Assembly: GCA_021799945.1 (NCBI GenBank)
Contig: JAJYZK010000036.1
Span: forward strand, 1-13,886
From: Acidobacteriota bacterium
Lineage (GTDB): Bacteria; Acidobacteriota; Terriglobia; Terriglobales; Acidobacteriaceae
Direction: 5' to 3'
Length of the DNA stretch: 13,886 nucleotides
Shown here: one piece after another, positions 1 to 7,461 of the stretch
Layout: each line of letters starts with the position of its first letter
Numbering within the stretch: position 1 is the stretch's first letter
Program-made: the position numbers and the translations under genes
The notes under the pieces: model-generated
The model's database searches: none
What the model was told of the DNA's origin: nothing
What the model saw: only the letters and a program-made list of their open reading frames with translations

Positions 1-530
1 GGCGCCAGCTCCGCGGCTGCGGCTTCGGCCTGGTTCGCGGCGGTGGAGCCCCGCCGCTGCCAGCGCCGCGCCTGCCAGGTAGCGGCCGCGGCGAGCAGGG
101 CGCCGAGCAGTCCGAAGACACTCAGGAAGAGGATCCAATCCAGGCGCATGGCCTGCAGCAGACGCTGGGATTCGGCCAAGTCCCGCCGTGTCCCGCGCAG
201 GTCCTCCTTTGTCGCGTTCAGCTCGGATTCCAATGCCTGGAGCCGGCCCTCAAGCCGCGGATCGGGTGGCGGGGGCTGGGGGGGGACCACGGTCGGGGGC
301 GCCGCTCGCATGGACATCCGGGGCGTAGCGGCAGGCGGCTGAGGGTTGGAGTTCTGCGCCGCCGTGGTTGCGGATTGGGCCGCCAAACCGCATGCCAGCG
401 TCACAAAGAGGACGAGCCGCAGGGAAGCGAAGGCTCCGGGAAGACGCAGGCCGCCATTCGCAGCCTGGGCGCCGCCCGGATTCCCCACCGCGGCAGCCGC
501 CCTCCCGCTCCTTCTTGGATCGCTATCCAT
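1..530 (-). CDS. Membrane protein with Pro-rich linker and coiled coil, 5' part only
   Basis: The reverse strand is open from an ATG at 528-530 to the window edge, giving 176 codons with no stop, so the gene is cut by the window. A GGAGGGG ribosome-binding site sits 2-3 bases before the ATG and decides this start. The translation shows a polar Ala/Gly-rich N-terminus, a hydrophobic segment at about residues 34-52 (signal peptide or anchor), a Pro-rich stretch at about 64-91, a charged heptad-like region at about 93-128 (ALESELNATKEDLRGTRRDL) that looks like a coiled coil, a strong membrane helix at about 131-151, and a basic stretch with RRWQRR after it. The likely topology is a periplasmic coiled coil between two membrane passes, with the rest in the cytoplasm. 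I do not recognise the family. It could be the front end of a sensor or an envelope scaffold protein, but nothing visible proves either. Confidence 0.6.
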   Translation of the reverse strand, partial: MDSDPRRSGRAAAAVGNPGGAQAANGGLRLPGAFASLRLVLFVTLACGLAAQSATTAAQNSNPQPPAATPRMSMRAAPPTVVPPQPPPPDPRLEGRLQALESELNATKEDLRGTRRDLAESQRLLQAMRLDWILFLSVFGLLGALLAAAATWQARRWQRRGSTAANQAEAAAAELA

Positions 531-1019
531 TTCCCCTCCGAACCTCGGCGATCGGCAATATCCGAGCAGGACTAAGAATCTCCGACGCCGGCCGAGCTTG
601 CAATGCCACTTCCGCGATACTGGACCGCCCGCTCTGCCGGCCGAATGCCTTGCGCCTGAACGCCTTACGCCGCCGCTTCCGGGAGCGGGCGAGGCCGAGC
701 GGATGAGGTTGCGTTGGGAGCGTTCGGACCCTCGAAAGCACTGAGGTCCGGAGCGGCATCTTTACCGGCTCAGGCTTGCTATCTCAACACTATACCCGGT
801 CACCCTCTTCGGTGACGGGGGCTCGGGTCGAAGCGCAGCGGAGGGCGCAGCGCCGGAGGCCGGGATGGGCGAGGGAAGGCGCGGCGGCAGAGCCGGGTTT
901 TCCCGTGGATTTGAGGAACGGCTGTGGTGGATCTATTTTGAAGCCATGGTTTTCGGGGGGCTGCCGAATACGGAGCTTTAACAAATTTCGACAATCGGCG
1001 ATCCCGGCAGCCAGCGATC
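531..1019. other. Intergenic stretch without a convincing gene
   Basis: These 489 bases lie between the small receiver-like gene and the membrane protein gene, both on the minus strand. Reading frames here are Arg/Pro/Ser-rich GC shadows without ribosome-binding sites. Two things stand out: a hairpin at 795-820, and an AT-richer island at about 926-1000 that could hold the minus-strand promoter of the membrane protein gene. A TATAGT hexamer at 789-794 (minus strand) resembles a -10 box but lacks a good -35 partner. Confidence 0.5.
795..820. other. Inverted repeat / hairpin
   Basis: The arms CCCGGTCACC and GGTGACGGGG pair over ten positions with one mismatch around a six-base loop (CTCTTC). 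No T-run follows on either strand, so it is not a canonical intrinsic terminator. It may end the upstream two-gene unit, act as a protein-binding site, or do nothing. Confidence 0.4.
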
Positions 1020-1544
1020 CTAGGATGCGCGGGACGCCCGCCCGCCCGCCCCGGCTTCCAGCAGGGTCTGGCGCAGGCCGCTCGCCAGTTCCTCCACCAC
1101 CCGCAGCTTTTTTCCCAGCCCTGGCGGGAGCCCCGGTTCGCGCAGGGCGAGCTGCGCATGGAGCAGAAGGCCGGTCACCTTGGACCGCAGCTGGCTCTCC
1201 AGGAGATCGGCGGCGGCGCGCAGGGCCAGGGATTGCTCCCGCTCCCGGCGGGCCAATGCCGCCCGCACCTCCCGCAGCACCCGGGCGGCGCCGGCAATGG
1301 CGAAATTTACCTGGAGCGGCGCCGCCAGCCCGGCCCGGCGACACAGAGCATCGGCCCCATCGGGATCGCTCTCAGCCAGAACTTCGTCCAGAATCAACAC
1401 CGCATAGCTATGGCGGCGAAGGGCGCGCAGAGCGGATTGCTGGGAATCGGCAACCTCCACGCCCAGGTTCAAACTTCGTGTGAGAAGCGCGGCGCAGGCT
1501 GCGGCGCTCTCCAGCGGGGTGACCATCAAAATGCCTTCGCGCAT
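1020..1544 (-). CDS. Small protein: degenerate receiver-like domain plus DHp-like helices
   Basis: This 174-residue protein starts at an ATG preceded by the purine-rich GAAGGAAGAAG and lies 80 bp downstream of the NtrC-type regulator on the same strand, so the two are probably co-transcribed. Residues about 4-100 have the rhythm of a response-regulator receiver: a first strand (GILMVTP), helix, a second strand, helix, then VLILDE with Asp53 at the usual phosphorylation position. The acidic pair expected after the first strand is missing, and no clear switch Thr/Lys is seen. Residues about 105-162 (including LRSKVTGLLLHAQLAL) resemble the two-helix dimerisation domain of histidine kinases without an ATPase domain; by my hand alignment the phosphoryl His is replaced by Ser117. 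I infer a dimeric signalling adaptor or pseudo-phosphotransfer protein for the neighbouring regulator. It could instead be an unrelated helical protein. Confidence 0.6.
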   Translation of the reverse strand: MREGILMVTPLESAAACAALLTRSLNLGVEVADSQQSALRALRRHSYAVLILDEVLAESDPDGADALCRRAGLAAPLQVNFAIAGAARVLREVRAALARREREQSLALRAAADLLESQLRSKVTGLLLHAQLALREPGLPPGLGKKLRVVEELASGLRQTLLEAGAGGRASRAS

Positions 1545-1624
1545 TCGCTTCTTCCTTCTCAGCCTTCCCGGCCGATTTGCAGCCGGAGACCGTCTACGGT
1601 TTTATCGGGCAGCCCCTTCGGGCG

Positions 1625-3100
<1,476 letters not shown>

Positions 3101-3260
3101 TGTACGCAGATTCCCTCCTGTCGTGGAGACGAGGCTTGCGCCCTTTACTCATTACTATCGACTCTCCCTCGCTCCCTCATCTCCCGCCCGTCACTGGTTT
3201 GTATCCTGCGCATCGTTGGCTCGCGTTTCTTCTCGGCCGCCCCGGCGCAGGCCCTCGCGA

Positions 3261-3276
3261 TGCCCCCGCAATGCCA
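3261..3276 (-). promoter_or_regulatory. Possible sigma-54 promoter upstream of the NtrC-type regulator
   Basis: On the minus strand TGGCATTGCGGGGGCA keeps the invariant GG and GC dinucleotides ten bases apart and matches about 8 of 12 consensus bases of the -24/-12 elements. The -12 element is poor (GGGCA rather than TTGCA). It lies about 160 bp before the regulator's ATG, which would suit self-activation. In GC-rich DNA such a match can easily arise by chance. Confidence 0.2.
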
Positions 3277-3348
3277 ACGACGGCGTCAATCTGCCGCCCT
3301 GAGTTCCTTCCCCCATGAGTGCCTCTCCCGAATCTGACCGCGCCTGGA

Positions 3349-3370
3349 GCATGACGGGAGCATGACGGGA
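3349..3370 (+). repeat. 11-bp tandem duplication
   Basis: GCATGACGGGA occurs twice without a gap. It lies in the non-coding divergent spacer and looks like a slippage or duplication event; no function is evident. Confidence 0.8.
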
Positions 3371-3666
3371 TTCTGCTTGCCTCACGATCCGATCCTGCCA
3401 GGGAATAAGCAATCGCCAGGCCAAACCGGATCCCTCTCTCCCGCCCTGCAACGAAACGACTTAGCGGCGCTCCGGCTCGGTCGCCCTACGCGGCGCGGGC
3501 CGTCGCCTTCCAAAATGGGAATGCAGACCGGCGCCGGTCTCCGCCAACCTTCTCGAATATCAGAAGTTAATCGAGTTTTCCCGATCTGGAACTGAGGCCG
3601 AACCCATCCCGCTTTGGAATTGGTCCTGCCCCGTTCCCGGCCCGCCGACTCGCCGGCCTCCCCGTC

Positions 3667-3726
3667 GCCCTCCCATACGCCCTCCCATACGCCCTCCCAT
3701 ACGCCCTCCCATACACCCTCCCATAC
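3667..3726 (+). repeat. 5 x 12-bp tandem repeat ending one base before the rph ATG
   Basis: The unit GCCCTCCCATAC is repeated five times head to tail; four copies are identical and the last begins with A instead of G. The array ends one base before the likely rph start at 3728. Since 12 is a multiple of three, the rph frame remains open through the array and would read Pro-Ser-His-Thr repeats if translation began further upstream. It may be part of the 5' untranslated leader, a row of protein-binding sites, or a variable-number repeat that tunes rph expression. No Shine-Dalgarno sequence lies in it. Confidence 0.9.
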
Positions 3727-3727
3727 A

Positions 3728-4489
3728 ATGGATGCGATGCTTCCCTCGGATGCTTTGACCACCGCATTCTTCCGGCAGGAAGGCCGGTCTCCACAGCAAA
3801 TGCGAGCGCTGCGGCTCACTCCCCACTACACGGCCGTAGCCGAAGGCTCGCTCCTGATCGAGTTGGGCCACACCCGCGTGCTGTGCAACGCCACCATCGA
3901 GCCCGGCGTGCCGGCGTGGCTCAAGAACAGCGGCCGGGGATGGGTGACCGCCGAATACGGCATGCTGCCCCGGGCCACGCTCACCCGCACGCCGCGCGAG
4001 TCGGAGCGGGGCAGGATCGCCGGACGGACGCACGAGATCCAGAGGCTCATCGGCCGCTCCCTGCGCTCGGTCGTCGACATGCATGCGCTGGGGGAGCGCA
4101 CAGTGATCCTCGATTGCGATGTCCTGCAGGCCGACGGAGGCACGCGCACGGCGGCGATCACCGGGGCGTGCGCGGCCATGGAGATTGCCTTTCGCCGTCT
4201 GCTGAAGTCCGGGGCCATCAAGAAGCCGCCGCTCCGCGAGTGGATCGCCGCCACCAGCGTCGGCGTGGTGGAAGGCGTGACGCTGCTGGACCTGGCTTAC
4301 GAGGAGGATGCGCAGGCCGAGGTGGATATGAACCTGGCGATGACCGAGTCCGGCGGTCTGGTGGAAGTGCAGGCGACGGCGGAGCGGAAGACCTTTCCCC
4401 GCGAGCGGATGCTGGAAATGATGGACTACGCGGAGCGCGGGATCCGGGAACTGATCGCGGCCCAGCGCAAGGTGCTGGAAGAGGTTTGA
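3728..4489 (+). CDS. rph: Ribonuclease PH (tRNA nucleotidyltransferase)
   Basis: RNase PH trims nucleotides from the 3' end of tRNA precursors using phosphate, releasing nucleoside diphosphates. The 253-residue product has the family's usual length. Visible hallmarks are the N-terminal GR...LRLTP segment, GWVTAEYGMLPRAT (71-84), HEIQRLIGRSLR (102-113), the phosphate-binding region DVLQADGGTRTAAITGA (131-147) and the metal-binding pair Asp194/Asp200 around EVDMN. The ATG at 3728 is chosen because family similarity begins shortly after it. It has no clear Shine-Dalgarno sequence, and Met4 (3737) is an alternative. The ATG at 3800 would delete the conserved DGR-like EGR segment. The frame continues upstream to a TTG at 3614 through the 12-bp repeat, so a repetitive N-terminal extension cannot be excluded. 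The next gene, lacD, starts 90 bp downstream on the same strand. Confidence 0.93.
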   Translation: MDAMLPSDALTTAFFRQEGRSPQQMRALRLTPHYTAVAEGSLLIELGHTRVLCNATIEPGVPAWLKNSGRGWVTAEYGMLPRATLTRTPRESERGRIAGRTHEIQRLIGRSLRSVVDMHALGERTVILDCDVLQADGGTRTAAITGACAAMEIAFRRLLKSGAIKKPPLREWIAATSVGVVEGVTLLDLAYEEDAQAEVDMNLAMTESGGLVEVQATAERKTFPRERMLEMMDYAERGIRELIAAQRKVLEEV

Positions 4490-4566
4490 CCGCCGGGTCC
4501 TTATTGCGCCCACCGATGCGGCGGACGGAGTTTCGATAGAATGGCTGAGGCAATTGATTGCGAAGC

Positions 4567-4571
4567 AGGAG
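4567..4571 (+). promoter_or_regulatory. Ribosome-binding site fixing the lacD start
   Basis: AGGAG sits 8 bases before the ATG at 4580. This supports 4580 rather than the in-frame ATG at 4541, and the protein from 4580 begins exactly as the family does (MKLTRGKLEGLKA). Confidence 0.7.
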
Positions 4572-4579
4572 CGGGAATC

Positions 4580-5596
4580 ATGAAATTGACACGTGGGAAG
4601 CTGGAAGGTCTGAAGGCGGTCTCCGACTCGCGCGGGGTGATCGCCGCGGCGGCCATGGACCAGCGCGGCTCGTTGAAGAAATCGCTGGCGAAGGAAAAGG
4701 GCGTTGCGGATCTCCCGGACTAGGCCCTGACGGAATTCCAGGAACTGGTCACCGATATCCTCACCCGACATGCGTCGGCCATTCTTCTGGACCCGGAATT
4801 CGGCCTGCCCGCCTCCAAGAAGCGCCACGGCAAGGGCCTGCTGCTGGCGTATGAGAAGACCGGGTATGACGCCGATCAACCGGGCCGCCTGCCCGATCTG
4901 CTGGATCACTGGTCGGTCCGCCGTCTGAAGGAGGAGGGGGCCGACGCGGTCAAGGTGCTGCTCTACTACACCCCCGATGAAGCCTCGGCCATCAATGACC
5001 GCAAGCACGCGTTCATCGAGCGCATCGGCGACGAATGCCGCGCTCACGACATTCCCTTCTTTCTCGAATTTGTCGGATACGACGCCAGGGGCGGCAGCGA
5101 AAAATCTCTCGAATACGCGAAAAAGAAGCCCGGCATCGTTTCCGGCTCGATGGCCGAGTTCGGCAAGGACAAGTACGGCGTCGATGTGCTCAAGGTGGAA
5201 GTGCCGGTGCAGATGGAGTATGTGCAAGGCGTCAAGGCCTTTAAGGGAGAGGCGGCGTATACCCGCAGCGAAGCGCTCCAGCACTTTCGCGACTCGGCTT
5301 CGGTAACCCACAAACCCTTCATTTACCTCTCGGCGGGCGTCAGCAATCCGGTCTTCACCGAGACGCTCGAGCTTGCGGCCGAGAGCGGGACGACCTTCAA
5401 CGGCGTGCTCTGCGGGCGCGCGACCTGGAAGGACGGCATTCCCATCTACGCCAAACAGGGCGCGGCGGCCTTCGAGGCCTGGCTGAAGGACGAGGGCGTG
5501 CGCAATATTGAAAACGTCAATCGCAGTCTTCAAGCCGCGCATTCCTGGTTCGACAAAGTGGGCGTGACCGCAGCGGAGGTCGGAGCCCTGGCCTGA
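4580..5596 (+). pseudogene. lacD: Tagatose-1,6-bisphosphate aldolase (LacD-type) with one in-frame TAG
   Basis: LacD cleaves tagatose 1,6-bisphosphate to dihydroxyacetone phosphate and glyceraldehyde 3-phosphate by a class I (Schiff-base) mechanism in the cytoplasm. The frame spans 339 codons, as expected for the family, and family similarity runs from start to end: GVIAAAAMDQRGSLKKS (19-35), SAILLDPEFGLPAS (66-79), LLLAYEKTGYD (87-97), LKEEGADAVKVLLYY (116-130), Lys205 in VDVLKVEVPV as the Schiff-base lysine, LSAGVS, and NGVLCGRATWKDG near the end. Codon 48 is TAG (4721-4723). No frameshift or second disruption is present. No ATG, GTG or TTG occurs in frame between it and a GTG at 4955, so restart is unlikely to give a working enzyme. 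Possible explanations are a recent nonsense mutation, a sequencing error or stop-codon readthrough. It follows rph and probably shares its transcript or has its own promoter in the 90-bp gap. Confidence 0.85.
4721..4723 (+). other. In-frame amber codon in lacD
   Basis: The context is CCG GAC TAG GCC CTG. LacD homology continues directly after it in the same frame. One base change from GAG, AAG, CAG or TGG would produce it. The position falls in the less conserved linker between the MDQRGSLKK strand and the helix TEFQELV, so the original residue cannot be told. Confidence 0.9.
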
Positions 5597-5597
5597 C

Positions 5598-5617
5598 GGC
5601 GCCGGGAGGCCCGCGCC
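5598..5617 (+). terminator. Hairpin just after lacD
   Basis: GGCG-C-CGGG and CCCG-CGCC pair over eight positions with a one-base bulge and an AGG loop, starting one base after the lacD stop. The position suggests a terminator, but no T-run follows, so an intrinsic terminator of the usual kind is not shown. Confidence 0.4.
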
Positions 5618-5633
5618 AAGGTTCCAGGCCGAG

Positions 5634-5659
5634 CCTCCAAGCGAGACCTCCAAGCGAGG
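5634..5659 (+). repeat. 13-bp tandem duplication
   Basis: CCTCCAAGCGAGA is followed at once by CCTCCAAGCGAGG, two copies differing in the last base. It is non-coding and of no evident function. Confidence 0.75.
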
Positions 5660-5774
5660 AGAGCCCGGGAGCCGGTTGAATCTCCGGCGGCGCCCGGCGC
5701 CGGAATTCCCCTCTCGGCTTTTGCTTCCACCGGCCGATCGCCGCCGGGCCGTAGCTTCCGTGCTACCGTTATTC

Positions 5775-5790
5775 TCTTAACTAATTAAGA
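5775..5790. promoter_or_regulatory. AT-rich palindrome, possible operator or promoter
   Basis: TCTTAA-CTAA-TTAAGA is a perfect six-base inverted repeat with a four-base spacer, in a patch much richer in A/T than its surroundings. It could be a dimeric repressor site. It lies about 260 bp before the oxidase start. The sequence AAGGGAGAGG just after it resembles a ribosome-binding site, but no start codon follows at the right distance. Confidence 0.35.
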
Positions 5791-5818
5791 TAAGGGAGAG
5801 GGGTTTTCGGCGGAATCG

Positions 5819-5842
5819 CCGGCGGCGCCATTGGCGCGCCGG
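5819..5842 (+). other. Strong GC hairpin in the oxidase leader
   Basis: CCGGCGGCGCC and GGCGCGCCGG form an almost perfect stem around a short ATT loop. If transcription starts near 5790, it lies in the 5' untranslated region of the oxidase. It may shape the leader, but GC-rich DNA forms such stems readily. Confidence 0.35.
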
Positions 5843-6046
5843 AGCCGGGGGATTGGCGGCGCATCCCGGCGGGGCGGAATGGGGCCGGGATGCGGTCTGG
5901 CGGCATCCTGTTGCGGTCGGCGATGACCACGTTAGACTGGAAGAGGACGAGCGGCGCCGCGGCGGCGCCGCCCCTCGACTCAACCATGGAAGGCGCAGTC
6001 CAGGCTTGGAGGGACATCGCTCCGGCCTCTGGATTCTCCGTCTTGC

Positions 6047-7444
6047 GTGAATGCTCCGGATCCCCTGGGTCCCGTGGAAAACGTGCGGCGTAGAGACTTA
6101 CTCATTCGCGGAGGCGCGGCGTTGGCGGGAACCAGCTCTCTCCTCCGGGATTTCGCGCGGGCGGCGGCGATTGAAGCTCCGGCGGACTATACGATACGGA
6201 TTGCGCCGTACCGACTGGAGATTGCGCCCGGCAAGTTTGTGAACACAACCGCCTTCAACGGACAGGTTCCGGGAGCGTTAATCCGAGTGCGCGAGGGCAA
6301 GCAGGTGGCCATCGACGTCGTGAACGAGACGGCAATCCCGGACATCGTCCACTGGCACGGGCTCCATATTCCATCCGTACAAGACGGCGCATCGGAGGAG
6401 GGCTCGCCGGTATCCGCCCCCCACGGCGGGAGCCAGCGCTATGCCTACGAGGCCCACCCCGCCGGCTTTCGCTGGTACCACACGCATACCTTTGCCGGGC
6501 ACCACCTCGGGCGCGCGACCTTTTCCGGTGAATTCGGCTTTCTGATGATCGACCCGGCGAGCGATCCGGCCCGATACGACCAGGAGCTCTTTCTCGCCCT
6601 GCACGATTGGGACGGCTATATCGACAGTACGGGAGACGGCTACCAGGAGGTGCAATACAGGCACGCGACCATCAACGACAAGATGCTCGGATTCGGCGAC
6701 CCGATCCGGGTGCGCGAAGGGCAGCGGGTTCTGTTGCACGTATTGAATTCGAGCGCCACCCTGTTGCATACCATTTCGCTGCCCGGCCATCGCTTCCTGG
6801 TGACGGCGTTGGACGGCAATCCAGTCCCAACGCCCCGGCTGGTCGAAACCCTTCGCCTGGGGCCGGCCGAGCGGGTCGATGCCGTGGTGGAGATGAGCCG
6901 GCCCGGAGTATGGATCCTGGGCGAAACCGATCCCGCCATCCGCAAATCCGGAATGGGGGTCGTCGTCGAATACGCCAACCGGACGGGCAAACCGCACTGG
7001 TCGGATCCGGCGCAGTTCGATTTCCAGTATGAACTCTTCGGCTCACACTCCCCTTCGGGCGCGGGCGACGAAGCGGAGACTGTGGTCCCGCTCGCCTTCC
7101 AGCCCAAATTCGAAGGCTACGGCGACTTCGACCACTGGACGATCAATGGCAAATCCTGGCCGGACACCACTACGGTTTCCTTAATTCAGGGACGGCGCTA
7201 CAGTCTGGTCTTCGACAATCACAGCGACGACGTGCATCCTGTGCATCTGCATCGTCACACCTTTGAACTGAAAAGCCTGAACGGCAAACAAACCTCCGGC
7301 GTGGGGAAGGACGTGGTCCTGCTGGCGACGCGGGCGCGGACCGAAGTGTCCTTCACCGCGAACAACCCGGGCGATACGCTCTTCCACTGCCACCAGCAGG
7401 ATCATATGGATTCCGGCTTCATGATGCTTTTCCGCTACGTATAG
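6047..7444 (+). CDS. Tat-exported multicopper oxidase
   Basis: This 465-residue protein should oxidise a phenolic, aromatic or metal substrate in the periplasm and reduce O2 to water. A Tat signal with RRRDLLIRGGAALAG starts at residue 14, with likely cleavage after ARA near residue 39. Three cupredoxin domains follow. All ten copper-binding His/Cys residues are visible: HWHG (102-105), WYHTH (143-147), HPVHLH (397-402) and HCHQQDH (447-453), with Cys448, His397 and His453 for the type-1 copper. The axial residue ten after the Cys is Phe458, where CueO-like enzymes have Met; fungal laccases with Phe there have high redox potential. There is no Met-rich insert of the CueO kind. The start is GTG without a visible ribosome-binding site; GTG codons 10 and 13 are alternatives just before the twin arginines. 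The barrel gene follows after 17 bp. Confidence 0.92.
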   Translation: MNAPDPLGPVENVRRRDLLIRGGAALAGTSSLLRDFARAAAIEAPADYTIRIAPYRLEIAPGKFVNTTAFNGQVPGALIRVREGKQVAIDVVNETAIPDIVHWHGLHIPSVQDGASEEGSPVSAPHGGSQRYAYEAHPAGFRWYHTHTFAGHHLGRATFSGEFGFLMIDPASDPARYDQELFLALHDWDGYIDSTGDGYQEVQYRHATINDKMLGFGDPIRVREGQRVLLHVLNSSATLLHTISLPGHRFLVTALDGNPVPTPRLVETLRLGPAERVDAVVEMSRPGVWILGETDPAIRKSGMGVVVEYANRTGKPHWSDPAQFDFQYELFGSHSPSGAGDEAETVVPLAFQPKFEGYGDFDHWTINGKSWPDTTTVSLIQGRRYSLVFDNHSDDVHPVHLHRHTFELKSLNGKQTSGVGKDVVLLATRARTEVSFTANNPGDTLFHCHQQDHMDSGFMMLFRYV

Positions 7445-7461
7445 TTCGCGATTGAAGGGAG

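Larger units (their letters stand above)
3101..3727. other. Divergent spacer between the NtrC-type regulator and rph
   Basis: These 627 bases separate two genes transcribed away from each other and must hold both promoters. I see no convincing gene. Contents are a possible sigma-54 site (3261-3276, minus strand), an 11-bp tandem duplication (3349-3370) and the 5 x 12-bp repeat (3667-3726). The rph frame stays open back to a TTG at 3614, but that extension is low-complexity and encoded mostly by the repeat. No good sigma-70 box pair was found by eye. Confidence 0.6.
5597..6046 (+). other. Intergenic region before the multicopper oxidase
   Basis: These 450 bases contain a hairpin directly after the lacD stop (5598-5617), a 13-bp tandem duplication (5634-5659), an AT-rich palindrome (5775-5790) and a hairpin (5819-5842). 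Short frames in the second half have no ribosome-binding site and unconvincing composition. I expect the oxidase promoter near the AT-rich patch at about 5765-5795, which would leave a leader of roughly 250 bases. Confidence 0.5.

Noticed and set aside
966..994. TTGTCG / GTATTC pair with 17-base spacing on the minus strand as a promoter for the left-edge gene
   Set aside because: Both hexamers match the consensus poorly; the AT-rich patch is noted, but a promoter is not claimed.
4504..4542. TTGCGC and TAGAAT as a promoter for lacD
   Set aside because: The -10-like hexamer is good, but the spacing of 27 bases is far too long for a sigma-70 promoter.
3560..5653. A 697-codon open frame on the minus strand across rph and lacD
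   Set aside because: It is the exact antisense of two genes with clear family motifs, shows no recognisable domain, and its openness follows from GC-rich codon bias on the sense strand. It also crosses the 12-bp repeat, which is open in every frame because its unit is a multiple of three.
5898..5916. Sigma-54-like TGGC...TTGC upstream of the oxidase
   Set aside because: The GG and GC dinucleotides are 12 bases apart rather than the strictly required 10.
5781..6093. Small frames on both strands just before the oxidase
   Set aside because: They have no ribosome-binding site and low-complexity Ala/Pro/Arg composition, and one overlaps the oxidase start in another frame.
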